Shown one piece after another: positions 22,573 to 32,555 of a stretch of 64,000 nucleotides of DNA (its first letter is position 1; the number at the start of each line of letters is the position of its first letter). The notes beneath the pieces were generated by a model, which saw only the letters and a list, made by a program, of their open reading frames with translations, was not told the DNA's origin and did not search any database. Source of the stretch: Trifolium pratense. Taxonomy: Eukaryota > Streptophyta > Magnoliopsida > Fabales > Fabaceae. The position numbers and the translations under genes are program-made. Location: NCBI RefSeq assembly GCF_020283565.1, contig NC_060064.1, positions 25,440,337 through 25,504,336 on the forward strand. The letters run 5' to 3'.

Positions 22573-22890
22573 TCAATCAGACTCCGAATCCTTTTGCACA
22601 GGCTCAGGGAAAGTCATCTTGGATTCCACGGTGACCCGGGACCCCTCTTCTCCACTGGACGAGGAAGCACGAAGCTCAGGAGGAACATAGGTCTCCAGAA
22701 ACGAAACGTAATCCTCATCACCACTACCAGAATCGGAGGTATCCGAGGAAAGAACGATAACCTCCACCTTTTTGACATCCTTAGACCTTCGGGAGCGAGT
22801 GGAGTTAGAGGTTGAAACCTCAACTCTTTTCTTCCTCCGCTGAGGCGGAGTACTTCTGGCAACAGGTTTTTTCGCATTATTATTTTCCAT
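22573..22890 (-). CDS. small antisense ORF, basic/acidic Ser-rich protein
   Basis: 105 aa from ATG at 22890. It has a basic N-terminus (KKPVARSTPPQRRKKR; nuclear-localisation-like), then an acidic Ser/Asp stretch (SSDTSDSGSGDEDYVSFLE). The acidic block resembles the Ser/Asp tract of the neighbouring spliced antisense gene, so it could be a truncated paralogue of that N-terminus. No domain is recognised. Same strand and style as its neighbours. Confidence 0.45.
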   Translation of the reverse strand: MENNNAKKPVARSTPPQRRKKRVEVSTSNSTRSRRSKDVKKVEVIVLSSDTSDSGSGDEDYVSFLETYVPPELRASSSSGEEGSRVTVESKMTFPEPVQKDSESD

Positions 22891-23281
22891 CTTAAAGATT
22901 CAAAACAAGATGATAAAAATTCGAGTTTTTAGCAGGTGATATTTATAGTCAGTGTTTAACCTTAACATCGTTATTAACGATAATAATAAATGCGCGGACG
23001 GTTATAACTACCAAGTTTTAACTGTCTCGATAAATGCCACTTCTATGTTTCCAAGGAGTCAAAATTTGACCCATTTTAGTTATCGAAGATCGCAAAGGAA
23101 GGCGGTACTAAAAGGAACAGAAGAGCAACACATAAGGAAAGGAAATTTCTTAATATTCAAATTTTTCGCAAAGAAAATACAACGGAAGCAAGAAACAGAA
23201 TGAAAATAACGAAGGTTCAAAGATACGGAAACAAATTACAAACATAGAAAAAAGACATAAAAGAGCAAGTAAGTAAAGACT
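22891..23281. other. spacer in element 1
   Basis: No gene is seen. Confidence 0.4.
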
Positions 23282-23926
23282 TCATGGCATGGTAGAACTC
23301 CCTAATTCACCGGCGTCGGCGACGGCGAGACGGTGCATTTCCTCCAGCGCCCGTTTCACCCTCTTCGCCTTCACCATGTTTTCTTCAATAGGCTTCAGAT
23401 CCTCTCTCAGCTCGTTCTGCTTGTCCAAAAGGTCCACCAAAGAATGGCGCCTGGAAATCAGCTTAGCAACATCATCCCTAATCTCGCCTTGAAGAGCCCT
23501 CTTCCTCTTCACAAGCGGCTTCATCTCCTTGTTCAGCAGCGCCAGACGATCGTCCACTCTCCGCTCCTCATTAAAGCATATTCCTAAGATTTCCTCTTGC
23601 ACACCCATGGTCTCTTTCGTGATCTCTATCTGGCTATCAACAGCTTCGGTGACTTCGAAGTGACATTCCTTAACATTCTCCACAGCAATCACAAAGGAGG
23701 CATTAGCTTTTAACTCCTTTTCCAGGCGCAAGACACTATCGAGAAAGCGTTTCTCTTCTTTGGTTAACCTCCAGCAGTAGTCGTTAAGCTCCTTGACGAA
23801 TTCAGAAAATTCGCCAAAATCCTCCATCAGGTCTTCAGTATTTATGGTCAGCATACGACGGAGCCGCTTGATAACCGGAGAGGCGGGAGATTGACCGCAT
23901 TCAAAAGGAGGATTTTTGGGAGACAT
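23282..23926 (-). CDS. antisense coiled-coil protein
   Basis: 214 aa from ATG at 23926 (MSPKNPPFECGQSPASPVIK) with no internal stop. Nearly all of residues 40-205 is charged heptad-like sequence (for example LTKEEKRFLDSVLRLEKELK and KRKRALQGEIRDDVAKL), predicting coiled coil. Its first codons lie about 270 bp from the 3' LTR, so transcription antisense to the element could start at or near that LTR. It is not a recognised family. The intact frame in a recent element suggests it is maintained. Confidence 0.5.
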   Translation of the reverse strand: MSPKNPPFECGQSPASPVIKRLRRMLTINTEDLMEDFGEFSEFVKELNDYCWRLTKEEKRFLDSVLRLEKELKANASFVIAVENVKECHFEVTEAVDSQIEITKETMGVQEEILGICFNEERRVDDRLALLNKEMKPLVKRKRALQGEIRDDVAKLISRRHSLVDLLDKQNELREDLKPIEENMVKAKRVKRALEEMHRLAVADAGELGSSTMP

Positions 23927-24181
23927 ACTGTAGAAAGAAAGCTGTTAGGTAAACAGGTGAAAATGGGATGAGCGGATCCTAACATCGAAGGATCCATTTT
24001 ATAGAGGAAATATCCAATCGTGTCATCAGTAAATGGAGAAACGGTTGATAGATATGGCATAGGAGAGCGAGATCGTGCTCCAGAAAGTGGGAAGAAACGT
24101 GATGAAACCGTTCCCGCGTTACAAGTTTTTAGAGGGAAAATTCGAATCATACTCAAGCACTTCACCCCTTTGGACTTCGTG

Positions 24182-24193
24182 CTTGGGGGGCTG
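24182..24193 (+). other. polypurine tract of element 1
   Basis: CTTGGGGGGCTG ends exactly where the 3' LTR begins, the expected site for plus-strand priming. Confidence 0.7.
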
Positions 24194-24676
24194 TGGACTG
24201 GGCAACGGGCCTAAAAGCAAAATCAAACTAGCCCAATTAATATGAGAAAGGAAACAGGCCCAAAACAATTAAATCCTAAACGCCCATTTGGCGACATAAG
24301 GTCTGGGCGAGGTAGGCAATGACTGATAACGCCTATAAGACGGATTTACCCACGATAACAAAATATCTTCATCCTTCCCTGCCTTGGTGATTAACTTGGG
24401 AATGAAGAAAACAACTCCTTGAAACTGCCATGGCTTGGAGACCAAGGTTTTTATTCCTACTTTCACGCTGCATCACCGGAAAAGGCGCTGAAGACCGGAT
24501 TTGTAGGAACCCTAGCTTGGAGAAGAAGACTTTAGCGGTCTATAAATAGTTTCATATTTTCATCTGTAAAGGGATCGAATTCTGACTTATTAAACTCCCA
24601 GGGTTGTTGGGATTGAACTGAGTGTAATCACACCATTTGATCAATAATACAAACCCCCTCGTTTTTTACCAGAACA
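24194..24676 (+). repeat. 3' LTR of element 1
   Basis: 483 bp, read as identical to 16081-16563. TATAAATA is at 24541-24548. It ends AACA before the CTTCA duplication. Confidence 0.93.
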
Positions 24677-24681
24677 CTTCA
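24677..24681. repeat. LTR element 1 target duplication, right
   Basis: CTTCA, as at 16076-16080. Confidence 0.9.
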
Positions 24682-25414
24682 TATTATAGATAAGAAGTAT
24701 ACAGTGATTAATCTCTATCAAATAATTAATTAATTAAGCAAATAATTAAAGCCCGTTTGGATTCGGCTTATTTTCGAGCTTATGTAAATAAAATAAGTTT
24801 TACATTAATTTATAAAAAAAAATAAAATTACTTATACATTAATTTTATATGTTTTCACTAACAAAATTTTTATTTTTATAAACTTTTTTCTCATAAACTA
24901 TTTAGAAGACCCTTGCATTCGCATGAGTCTATTGATATTTAGGTTTGTCATTATATTAAGGTAAAAATTTATTGAGAATAAAATATTTAAAAATTTGTTA
25001 CATAATATTGTTAAACTATAAGTGAAACTATTGTATTATTTCTTGTAAAACTTATTAAATGAATAAATTATCAATGATAAATATTTATCCAATTTTTTAT
25101 TGTCCCATGTATATTTTTTAATAAAAAAAATTAGAAATTTGATTAGGTATTTAGGGTAATTTGGTAAATTTTATAGTAATTAAATTTATTACTATATTTT
25201 TTATAATCTTTATTATACTACTATTATTTATGTTTTTTTTACGAAAACTGTATTGTTTAGGTTTTTTTTTTTGCAAAAATATTGTTTATGTCTATACTAG
25301 CAGGCCAGGCAAGCGTGTTCCGCGCCTGCCTGTGTCTAACTTATGTCCAATTAAAAAAAATGTCTTATGTTATGATGAGTTTGTTAAAAAAAGATGTGTC
25401 TTATGTTATGGTGA
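24682..25414. other. AT-rich spacer between the two LTR elements
   Basis: 24750-24905 is a degraded member of the TTATGCAAACAGCTTA foldback family (GCCCGTTTGGATTCGGCTTA). No gene is seen. Confidence 0.45.
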
Positions 25415-25419
25415 GTTTG
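25415..25419. repeat. LTR element 2 target duplication, left
   Basis: GTTTG, repeated at 31707-31711. Confidence 0.9.
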
Positions 25420-26552
25420 TGATCACCGTCGTTTCGTGAACAAAATAATTTTAAAATAAGTAGTACAAGGTAGTGACCTTGGTCGTTTCGCAAGGACTCA
25501 CGATCGGTTTAACAATATTAGAATGAATTTAAAGGTTGCAATTTGGGGTTTTTAGGTTTGTGGAAGCAATAACAGAGATTATGAATTTAATTAATATAAA
25601 AGCAATCAATCCATTGGTTTTAGGCAACTTTGTTTATCATCTATCATGGGTTCTTATATGAATATTCATACAGTTTATGCTTCGGCTGATTATAGAACTA
25701 ATTTAACAAGCGAAAATCAGTTTTATAACGAATTCGTTGATTAAGCACCAGCGTGTTCGACTAACTATGGGGATGATCAAGCGTCACCAATAACACAGTT
25801 AAAAATCATAACAATAATTCGGCAGCCCTATTTTGCAAGCGAAAATAATATAACAATTTCCTATTCAGATTAATTTGAACAAGCGTGAATTAATTTGAAT
25901 AGTCTCAATGTTATGAACGTGAAACAAAATAATTAAGCATCAATTGCATCAACTCATACACAAAAGAGAGACAAGAAAATTGATATATGATAAGCATAAA
26001 CATAACGATTTGCTATTAAAACCGAACCTCAAGATTCGAGAACAAAGTTCCTTACACCAATGGATCAATAGAAGTTTAGTTCTCCATGGAAGATGACGGC
26101 TGCTCTAGGGTTTGAATATTTCGTGAACAGTGAATCAATAACCCTAGCTGCCTTTTTTTCGGTTTAAATAATACATGGAACGGGCCTTAAAACAATTGGG
26201 CCGAAAAATATAAAGTTGTGCTGAATTAAATTCGTCTGGAACATAAACGCAATTATTTGACACACTTGCGCTCCGAACTGGGTTTTGGCCTCAACATGAA
26301 AGTCGTAGCTCTTGATCTCAGCTTTCCAACGCATCTTCCCGCGCCTCAATCAGATATTTGTAACTCCAGTTATGACCTGCGGACCGGAAGGGTGTCAAAG
26401 TGCTATTTATTCATAAATTAAGTGCGAAAATAAAATAGAGTTAGAAATAAACTTAAATATAAAAACACCTTAAAATAGTGAAAATAGTAAATTAAACCAT
26501 AGGAATACACTAGTACAATAGTAGAAGAATGTGCATTAAAATGCACTGATCA
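25420..26552 (-). repeat. 3' LTR of element 2
   Basis: 1133 bp, matching 30574-31706 throughout by eye. Confidence 0.93.
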
Positions 26553-26568
26553 AATTCCCCCACACTTG
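26553..26568 (-). other. polypurine tract of element 2
   Basis: On the minus strand AAGTGTGGGGGAATT runs directly into the TG of the 3' LTR. Confidence 0.7.
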
Positions 26569-27566
26569 AACTTTTGCACTCCGAGCACAACTCAAATGAA
26601 AAATTTAAAAACAAATCACAAGCAGTCAACATATTCAAGGTTTCAAGCTTCAAACCTTGGGTCAAAATTCAAAGATTGGCACAATTCTTATCTATCAACT
26701 TTCAATAATAATCTTGCGTGTGTGTGTGTACTGTCTCCCACTGTCAACCAAAGTAATGTCAAGATCCCTCTCTGAAACTACCATTCTAGATGCTAAGTTG
26801 TCATTCTTTTCCTATAATTTTGGATTTAACCAGAATTTCAGACTAGGGGGGCTATTTCTTTTCAAGAGATCAAAAGCTTTTCAACATCAACTTAGGGGCA
26901 ACTACCTTCAAGCTTTATTATAGTTTATTATTATTTATTGTTTTTAAGCTTTAGGTACTACTCCACCTTTTCACCTGACGGGATCTTACTTGTAATAAGT
27001 CCAACCTGTTACTCAGAGTAGAGCATCCTACACAGCACTTGTTCCTCCAGTTTCGGGCACAGGAACTTGTTCCTCCAGTTTCGGGCACAGGAACTTATTA
27101 TATTCATTAGTTTTAGCTCTTAAACAGTTTCCCTTTTTCTCAATTAATAGCAATGATCGGTCTATCTGTTACTCTAGCCTTTCCCCCACACTTAGTTCTA
27201 ATCATACCTCCATTATATTCAAATTAGAGAACTTAGTCTAAAGAATAAATATTTCAGAGATTTATCTAGACATTACTAAGTTTGACAGTGTTCAAGCAGT
27301 TGTGCATTAAGTTGCAAAGACTATCATGTCAAGTATCAAAACAAAAAACTCCAAAAATTTCACTGACCCTACAGCTATATGCCCTAGCCTTAGAACATGT
27401 GACTACTCATGATGATTTATTTTATTATTATTATTATTTTTTTTTAAAAAAACACAAAAATGTAAATGTAAATGTAAAATGTCCCTCCCCCACACTTAAA
27501 CCAGACAGTGTCCGCAATGTAATCTAAACATAAAGTGAGAGTAAAGGAAGGAACACACCCGAGGGG
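26569..27566. other. 3' untranslated part of element 2
   Basis: No gene. A 28-bp tandem duplication (CTTGTTCCTCCAGTTTCGGG type) sits at about 27041-27096. The CCCCCACACTT motif of the polypurine tract recurs at about 27184 and 27487, possibly extra purine tracts. Confidence 0.55.
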
Positions 27567-30074
27567 CTAAGGTGTAGCGGCTGGTGCTGGTGCTTCTATG
27601 TCTGGTGGTTTTGGTGGAAGCCCTTCCACACTTTTATGGAGCAGCTTCAACCGCTGTCCTTTTGCTTTGAAAACCTTGCCAGTACCTGTACTTTTAATTT
27701 CTATAGCACCAGAAGGAAAAACATTAGTCACGACAAAGGGGCCAATCCACTTGGATCGAAACTTACCAACCATATCTTTCAGGCGAGACTTAAACAGCAA
27801 GACTTTTTGGCCAACAGAAAATTTCTTTTTGGAAATCATCTTATCATGGAAGTGCGTAGTCTTTTCTTTATCATGGGAGTGTTTGGTTGGGGCAGCCGGA
27901 ATGTCAAGAACTTTAACCGTACAGACTGCCTCATTGACAACAACTTCACCTGTATGAATGTTATTATCCTGCAAATCAGATTCAATCTTAGCACAAACAG
28001 AGCAAAGGTTAGTGTTAGTAACTAAATCCATATAAAAAACAGAATGTTCTTCCACGGGATGTTTCATGGCATCAAAAATGTTAAACTTAGCGACAATGTC
28101 GCCAAACTCCATGGACATGGTTCCATCATAAACATCAACTTTTGTTCTTGCCGTTCTCATGAATGGTCGGCCTAGAATGATGGGTGCCCTGCTGGAATTA
28201 GTTTCTCCCTCCATGTCTAGAATGTAGAAATCTGCAGGAAGAATCAAGTCATTAACTTGCACCAGGACATCTTCTACCTTCCCAGCAGGGCGGGCATTGC
28301 TCCTGTTTGCTAATTGCACGATTAAACCTGTAGGCTGCAAAGGACCAAGATCAAGGTTATTATAAATAGAAGTAGGCATAACATTAATACCTGCTCCCAG
28401 ATCAAGCATACAATTTTCAAACTTGTGATCCCCAATGGAACAGGGAATACCAAAAACTCCTGGATCATCACACTTTTCTGGCATGGTCTGACTGAGAACT
28501 GAGACATTAGCTGAGGAACCAGTTTTGGGCTGAATGAAAGCAGAAACATTTCGTCCCAAACTGACTCTCTCATTTCCCTTCAACTTCCTCTTGTGTGTGC
28601 ACAAGTCTTTCAGGAATTTTGCATATTTAGGAATCTGTTTAATTGCATCAAGGAGAGGAATGTTAACCGCACATTTTCTGAATACATCTAAAATCTCCTT
28701 GTCTTCCTCAACTGTCTTCTTGATATTTTTCTGCACCCTTTGAGGAAAAGGAATTGGTGGCACATATACTCTTTCTTTTTCGGGTTCGGTCTCAGTTGTA
28801 ACAGAAGGAGGTTCAGGAGCAGATGATGATGCAACGGTTTTCTTCTTCTTTTTCTCTAGAGCTGGTTCTGACACTCTTCCAGATCTCAAAGTAATTGCAC
28901 TCACATTCACATTCGGATTCGGCACTGTTTGTGCAGGAAGGTTACCAGAGCCCTGGGCTTGTAGTTGGCCTATTGCATTGGCCATTTGTCCCATCTGCAT
29001 TGTCAGGTTCTGAATGCTAGCATCTGTTCGTTGTGCCAGTTGCTTGACAAGGTCTTCCAGTGAAGAAGTGGCTGGTGGGGCAGCAGGGGCTGCAGCTTGT
29101 GACTGATTCCCATATTGGAGGTTTTGATGATTCCTCCAACTAGGGTGATATTTGTTGGTGGAGAGGTCAGGATTGTTGTACCTGTTTTGATTGTAAAGGG
29201 CTGCTGCTGCATATGCTTGAGGAAGCTCAGTTATTGTTTCATCTTGTAGAATGGGGCATGTATCAGTCGGGTGCTCAGAAGAAGTACAAATACCACACAC
29301 TTTTGCTGGTTGAGCTTTGCCAACTACCAACTTTTTCACCAAAGAAGTAAGTTCATCAATTCTTGCATCAAACTTGGTTTCGAGCGCCTTGATGAAGGAA
29401 GAGGAAGACTGAATCTCATTTACACTTGCAGAATTATTTATGGTTGTAAATTGTTGCGAGTTGAGTGACATGTTCTCGATCAAGGCCTTTGCAGCAGCTG
29501 GAGTTTTATCAACAAGTGCTCCACCACTTGCAGCATCCAAAATGTTTCGATCCATTGGTAGCAACCCTTCATAGAAATATTGGATGAGTAATTGCTCGGT
29601 GATCTGGTGTTGGGGACAACTAGAAACTAGCTGCTTGAATCTTTCCCAGTATTCTGCCAATGATTCGTTTCCCTGCCTAATGCCGCATATTTCTTTTCTG
29701 ATTAACGCAGCTCTAGAAGCGGGAAAGTATCTCTCTAGAAAGACCTTCTTCAAATCATTCCAAGTTGTGATAGAATTCGGCTCAAGATAGTACAACCAAT
29801 CTTTGGCAGCACCCTGGAGCGAGAATGGAAAGGCTCTAAGCTTGATATGATCCTCTGTTATACCTTCAGGCCTCAATGGTGTAGAACAAACTACCTGAAA
29901 TTCCTTCAAATGCTTATGCGGATCCTCACCTGCAAGACCATGAAACTTGGGCAACAAATGTATCAAACCAGATTTCAATTCAAAAGGAATATCAACGTCA
30001 GTATATTGAATGCATAGACCATTGTAATTGACATCAGGAGCAGCAAGCTGCCTTAGTGTTCTTTGTTCAGCCAT
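27567..30074 (-). CDS. gag-protease-integrase-tail fusion polyprotein
   Basis: 835 aa from ATG at 30074 (MAEQRTLRQLAAPDVNYN); the frame is open a further 13 codons upstream without an ATG. Residues about 30-200 are a retrotransposon gag domain (FPFSLQGAAKDWLYYL, WNDLKKVFLERYFP, ESLAEYWERFKQLVSSCP). A short Cys/His piece follows (CGICTSSEHPTDTC). The aspartic protease lies near residues 545-660 (MLDLGAGINVMPTSIY, APIILGRPFMRTA); the active site reads DLGAG. After about residue 740 the text jumps to the integrase C-terminus (FSVGQKVLLFKSRLK, RSKWIGPFVVTNVFPSGAI). An in-frame deletion thus removed RT, RNase H and the integrase core. There are no internal stops. It could supply particle proteins but not polymerase. 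Confidence 0.85.
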   Translation of the reverse strand: MAEQRTLRQLAAPDVNYNGLCIQYTDVDIPFELKSGLIHLLPKFHGLAGEDPHKHLKEFQVVCSTPLRPEGITEDHIKLRAFPFSLQGAAKDWLYYLEPNSITTWNDLKKVFLERYFPASRAALIRKEICGIRQGNESLAEYWERFKQLVSSCPQHQITEQLLIQYFYEGLLPMDRNILDAASGGALVDKTPAAAKALIENMSLNSQQFTTINNSASVNEIQSSSSFIKALETKFDARIDELTSLVKKLVVGKAQPAKVCGICTSSEHPTDTCPILQDETITELPQAYAAAALYNQNRYNNPDLSTNKYHPSWRNHQNLQYGNQSQAAAPAAPPATSSLEDLVKQLAQRTDASIQNLTMQMGQMANAIGQLQAQGSGNLPAQTVPNPNVNVSAITLRSGRVSEPALEKKKKKTVASSSAPEPPSVTTETEPEKERVYVPPIPFPQRVQKNIKKTVEEDKEILDVFRKCAVNIPLLDAIKQIPKYAKFLKDLCTHKRKLKGNERVSLGRNVSAFIQPKTGSSANVSVLSQTMPEKCDDPGVFGIPCSIGDHKFENCMLDLGAGINVMPTSIYNNLDLGPLQPTGLIVQLANRSNARPAGKVEDVLVQVNDLILPADFYILDMEGETNSSRAPIILGRPFMRTARTKVDVYDGTMSMEFGDIVAKFNIFDAMKHPVEEHSVFYMDLVTNTNLCSVCAKIESDLQDNNIHTGEVVVNEAVCTVKVLDIPAAPTKHSHDKEKTTHFHDKMISKKKFSVGQKVLLFKSRLKDMVGKFRSKWIGPFVVTNVFPSGAIEIKSTGTGKVFKAKGQRLKLLHKSVEGLPPKPPDIEAPAPAATP

Positions 30075-30552
30075 GTTATCAAAAACAAGTTTAGAATCAA
30101 ATAAAGTATGCAAAGAGAAACTATGTAAGAATCAGAATCAGACTCGTTAATGAAACAAATAGAAAGAAGAGATATGGTTAAAATAGATTCAAAAAAATAT
30201 AAAAACACGAAATTTAGTCTAATTAAGTAAAATAAGAATTTTGGAAATTAGTTTGGAATTTTCTGAAACTATAAAAACAGAAATAAATTAAAATAAAATA
30301 GTAAAACACGGAATTTGGACTTTTTAGGTTGCCGTCACCTATTTTGTCCCAAAATAGGGGATTTTAAACTCTGATTTTTTTCTGATGAACAGGTACAGGA
30401 AAAACTCGATTTAGAAAAGATTTTCCAGAAAACTGTTTTTTTTACGAAAACTGATTATTAGGGCACGTAAAATCCAGAAAACACGAGAAAGCAAAGGCTA
30501 GAATGCAACCACACAGAAACTGAGTCTAATATTAGCTAAAATCAATTGAGAG
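30075..30552. other. 5' leader of element 2
   Basis: Between the primer site and the gag start. AT-rich, no gene. Confidence 0.5.
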
Positions 30553-30570
30553 TCCCCGGCAACGGCGCCA
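30553..30570 (-). other. primer-binding site, tRNA-Asp
   Basis: Minus strand TGGCGCCGTTGCCGGGGA, 3 nt from the 5' LTR, is the complement of the 3' end of plant tRNA-Asp(GUC) with CCA, as I remember it. Confidence 0.85.
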
Positions 30571-30573
30571 ATT

Positions 30574-31706
30574 TGATCACCGTCGTTTCGTGAACAAAAT
30601 AATTTTAAAATAAGTAGTACAAGGTAGTGACCTTGGTCGTTTCGCAAGGACTCACGATCGGTTTAACAATATTAGAATGAATTTAAAGGTTGCAATTTGG
30701 GGTTTTTAGGTTTGTGGAAGCAATAACAGAGATTATGAATTTAATTAATATAAAAGCAATCAATCCATTGGTTTTAGGCAACTTTGTTTATCATCTATCA
30801 TGGGTTCTTATATGAATATTCATACAGTTTATGCTTCGGCTGATTATAGAACTAATTTAACAAGCGAAAATCAGTTTTATAACGAATTCGTTGATTAAGC
30901 ACCAGCGTGTTCGACTAACTATGGGGATGATCAAGCGTCACCAATAACACAGTTAAAAATCATAACAATAATTCGGCAGCCCTATTTTGCAAGCGAAAAT
31001 AATATAACAATTTCCTATTCAGATTAATTTGAACAAGCGTGAATTAATTTGAATAGTCTCAATGTTATGAACGTGAAACAAAATAATTAAGCATCAATTG
31101 CATCAACTCATACACAAAAGAGAGACAAGAAAATTGATATATGATAAGCATAAACATAACGATTTGCTATTAAAACCGAACCTCAAGATTCGAGAACAAA
31201 GTTCCTTACACCAATGGATCAATAGAAGTTTAGTTCTCCATGGAAGATGACGGCTGCTCTAGGGTTTGAATATTTCGTGAACAGTGAATCAATAACCCTA
31301 GCTGCCTTTTTTTCGGTTTAAATAATACATGGAACGGGCCTTAAAACAATTGGGCCGAAAAATATAAAGTTGTGCTGAATTAAATTCGTCTGGAACATAA
31401 ACGCAATTATTTGACACACTTGCGCTCCGAACTGGGTTTTGGCCTCAACATGAAAGTCGTAGCTCTTGATCTCAGCTTTCCAACGCATCTTCCCGCGCCT
31501 CAATCAGATATTTGTAACTCCAGTTATGACCTGCGGACCGGAAGGGTGTCAAAGTGCTATTTATTCATAAATTAAGTGCGAAAATAAAATAGAGTTAGAA
31601 ATAAACTTAAATATAAAAACACCTTAAAATAGTGAAAATAGTAAATTAAACCATAGGAATACACTAGTACAATAGTAGAAGAATGTGCATTAAAATGCAC
31701 TGATCA
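30574..31706 (-). repeat. 5' LTR of element 2
   Basis: 1133 bp, the same as 25420-26552. Small frames inside are duplicated in both LTRs and not called. Confidence 0.93.
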
Positions 31707-31711
31707 GTTTG
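31707..31711. repeat. LTR element 2 target duplication, right
   Basis: GTTTG, as at 25415-25419. Confidence 0.9.
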
Positions 31712-32099
31712 TTAATAAATTTTTTTATTGCTACTAAAAAAAATCAAGGATATTGTTAGTATTATGAAAAGTCCACACCAAAACTCATGTATCCTATTTA
31801 TATATAGTATCTTTATATATAGTATATAGAATAGATTCCTATTTTTATGCATATTCTCTTATTTTTTTCTATATTTACCTTAAAAATGTTTATGTCTATA
31901 TTGCTATTTTTATGTGTATTCTCTTTTTCTTTTTTCTTTTTTTTGACTAATATGCATATTCTCTTATTTTTTCTATATTTACCTCAAAAAAACTTATTGT
32001 TTCTATGATTTTTTTTTATTGACTAAACTTTTTATTGTTTTGTTCCTATTTTTTATTGACTAAATTTTCTATATTTTTTTATTGTTTTTGTTTTGTTCA
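31712..32099. other. very AT-rich spacer
   Basis: Several short repeats of TATTTTTATG...ATATTCTC. No gene. Confidence 0.45.
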
Positions 32100-32320
32100 T
32101 TTTTTTTTTTTTGAAAACTTGGTATTCGGCCTTAGGACCGACTAATCCAAGGGGATCAATCCCACCGCCCACTTGCGGGGGCCCCATTTAAAGCTAGAGT
32201 TTTTTTGCTTTGTATGGACTTAGCCCACCGAAATTGGCACCAGTGGGAATCGAACATGAGACCTTGAGAGGAGCATACTCCAAGGGCTCAAGCCAACACC
32301 ACTCGACCAACGCCAAGTGG
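32100..32320 (-). mobile_element. tRNA-derived SINE
   Basis: Read on the minus strand it begins CCACTTGGCGTTGG. It has an A-box-like TGGTCGAGTGG (32309-32299) and a B-box GTTCGATTCCC (32255-32245), the RNA polymerase III promoter layout of SINEs, and it ends in a run of A (T run at 32100-32112). Length is about 221 bp. Flanking duplications are not clear in the AT-rich context. Confidence 0.75.
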
Positions 32321-32323
32321 GTT

Positions 32324-32449
32324 TATAATCTATTTTATTCTTATTTGTAAGCATATAATTTATTTATTTATATGAGTATAGATTGTTCTATTTTGTTTCT
32401 ATCTATAATCTATTTTATTCTTATTTGTAAGCATATAATTTATTTATTT
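32324..32449. repeat. 80-bp-spaced direct repeat
   Basis: TATAATCTATTTTATTC and about 30 following bases occur at 32324 and again at 32404. Confidence 0.8.
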
Positions 32450-32522
32450 TATTTATCTTATATTCTTTCTATATTTTTTTAGTGAAATTACAATGAAGTA
32501 AATTTGGTAATTAATCGATTTT

Positions 32523-32539
32523 AATATATTAGATAGAAG
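32523..32539. repeat. LINE target-site duplication, left
   Basis: AATATATTAGATAGAAG, repeated exactly at 38620-38636. Confidence 0.92.
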
Positions 32540-32555
32540 GGGTTAAGCAAGGTCT

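Larger units (their letters stand above)
16081..24676 (+). mobile_element. non-autonomous LTR retrotransposon with antisense genes
   Basis: An 8.6-kb insertion bounded by CTTCA duplications. It has two 483-bp LTRs that read as identical, each TG...CA, a tRNA-Lys primer-binding site after the 5' LTR and a polypurine tract before the 3' LTR. In sense it keeps only a stub of gag; I find no protease, reverse transcriptase, RNase H or integrase. Instead it carries an 18 x 70-bp tandem array and three gene-like frames on the opposite strand. Antisense extra genes with the PF04195-type domain are known in the Tat/Grande group of Ty3/gypsy elements; assignment to that group is inference. Replication would need enzymes from an autonomous relative. 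Identical LTRs point to recent insertion. Confidence 0.9.
25420..31706 (-). mobile_element. internally deleted Ty3/gypsy (Athila-like) retrotransposon
   Basis: A 6.3-kb element in minus orientation, flanked by GTTTG. Both 1133-bp LTRs begin TGATCACC and end CTGATCA and look identical. The tRNA-Asp primer site abuts the right-hand (5') LTR, and a purine tract abuts the left-hand (3') LTR. The only long frame encodes gag plus protease fused to the C-terminal tail of integrase; reverse transcriptase, RNase H and the integrase core are gone. It is therefore non-autonomous but structurally tidy and recent. Confidence 0.93.

Noticed and set aside
25161..25439. 92-aa frame
   Set aside because: Hydrophobic low-complexity start and ends inside the LTR of element 2.
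32245..32309. tRNA gene
   Set aside because: A- and B-box-like motifs are present but no cloverleaf is apparent; the poly(A) end marks it as a SINE.
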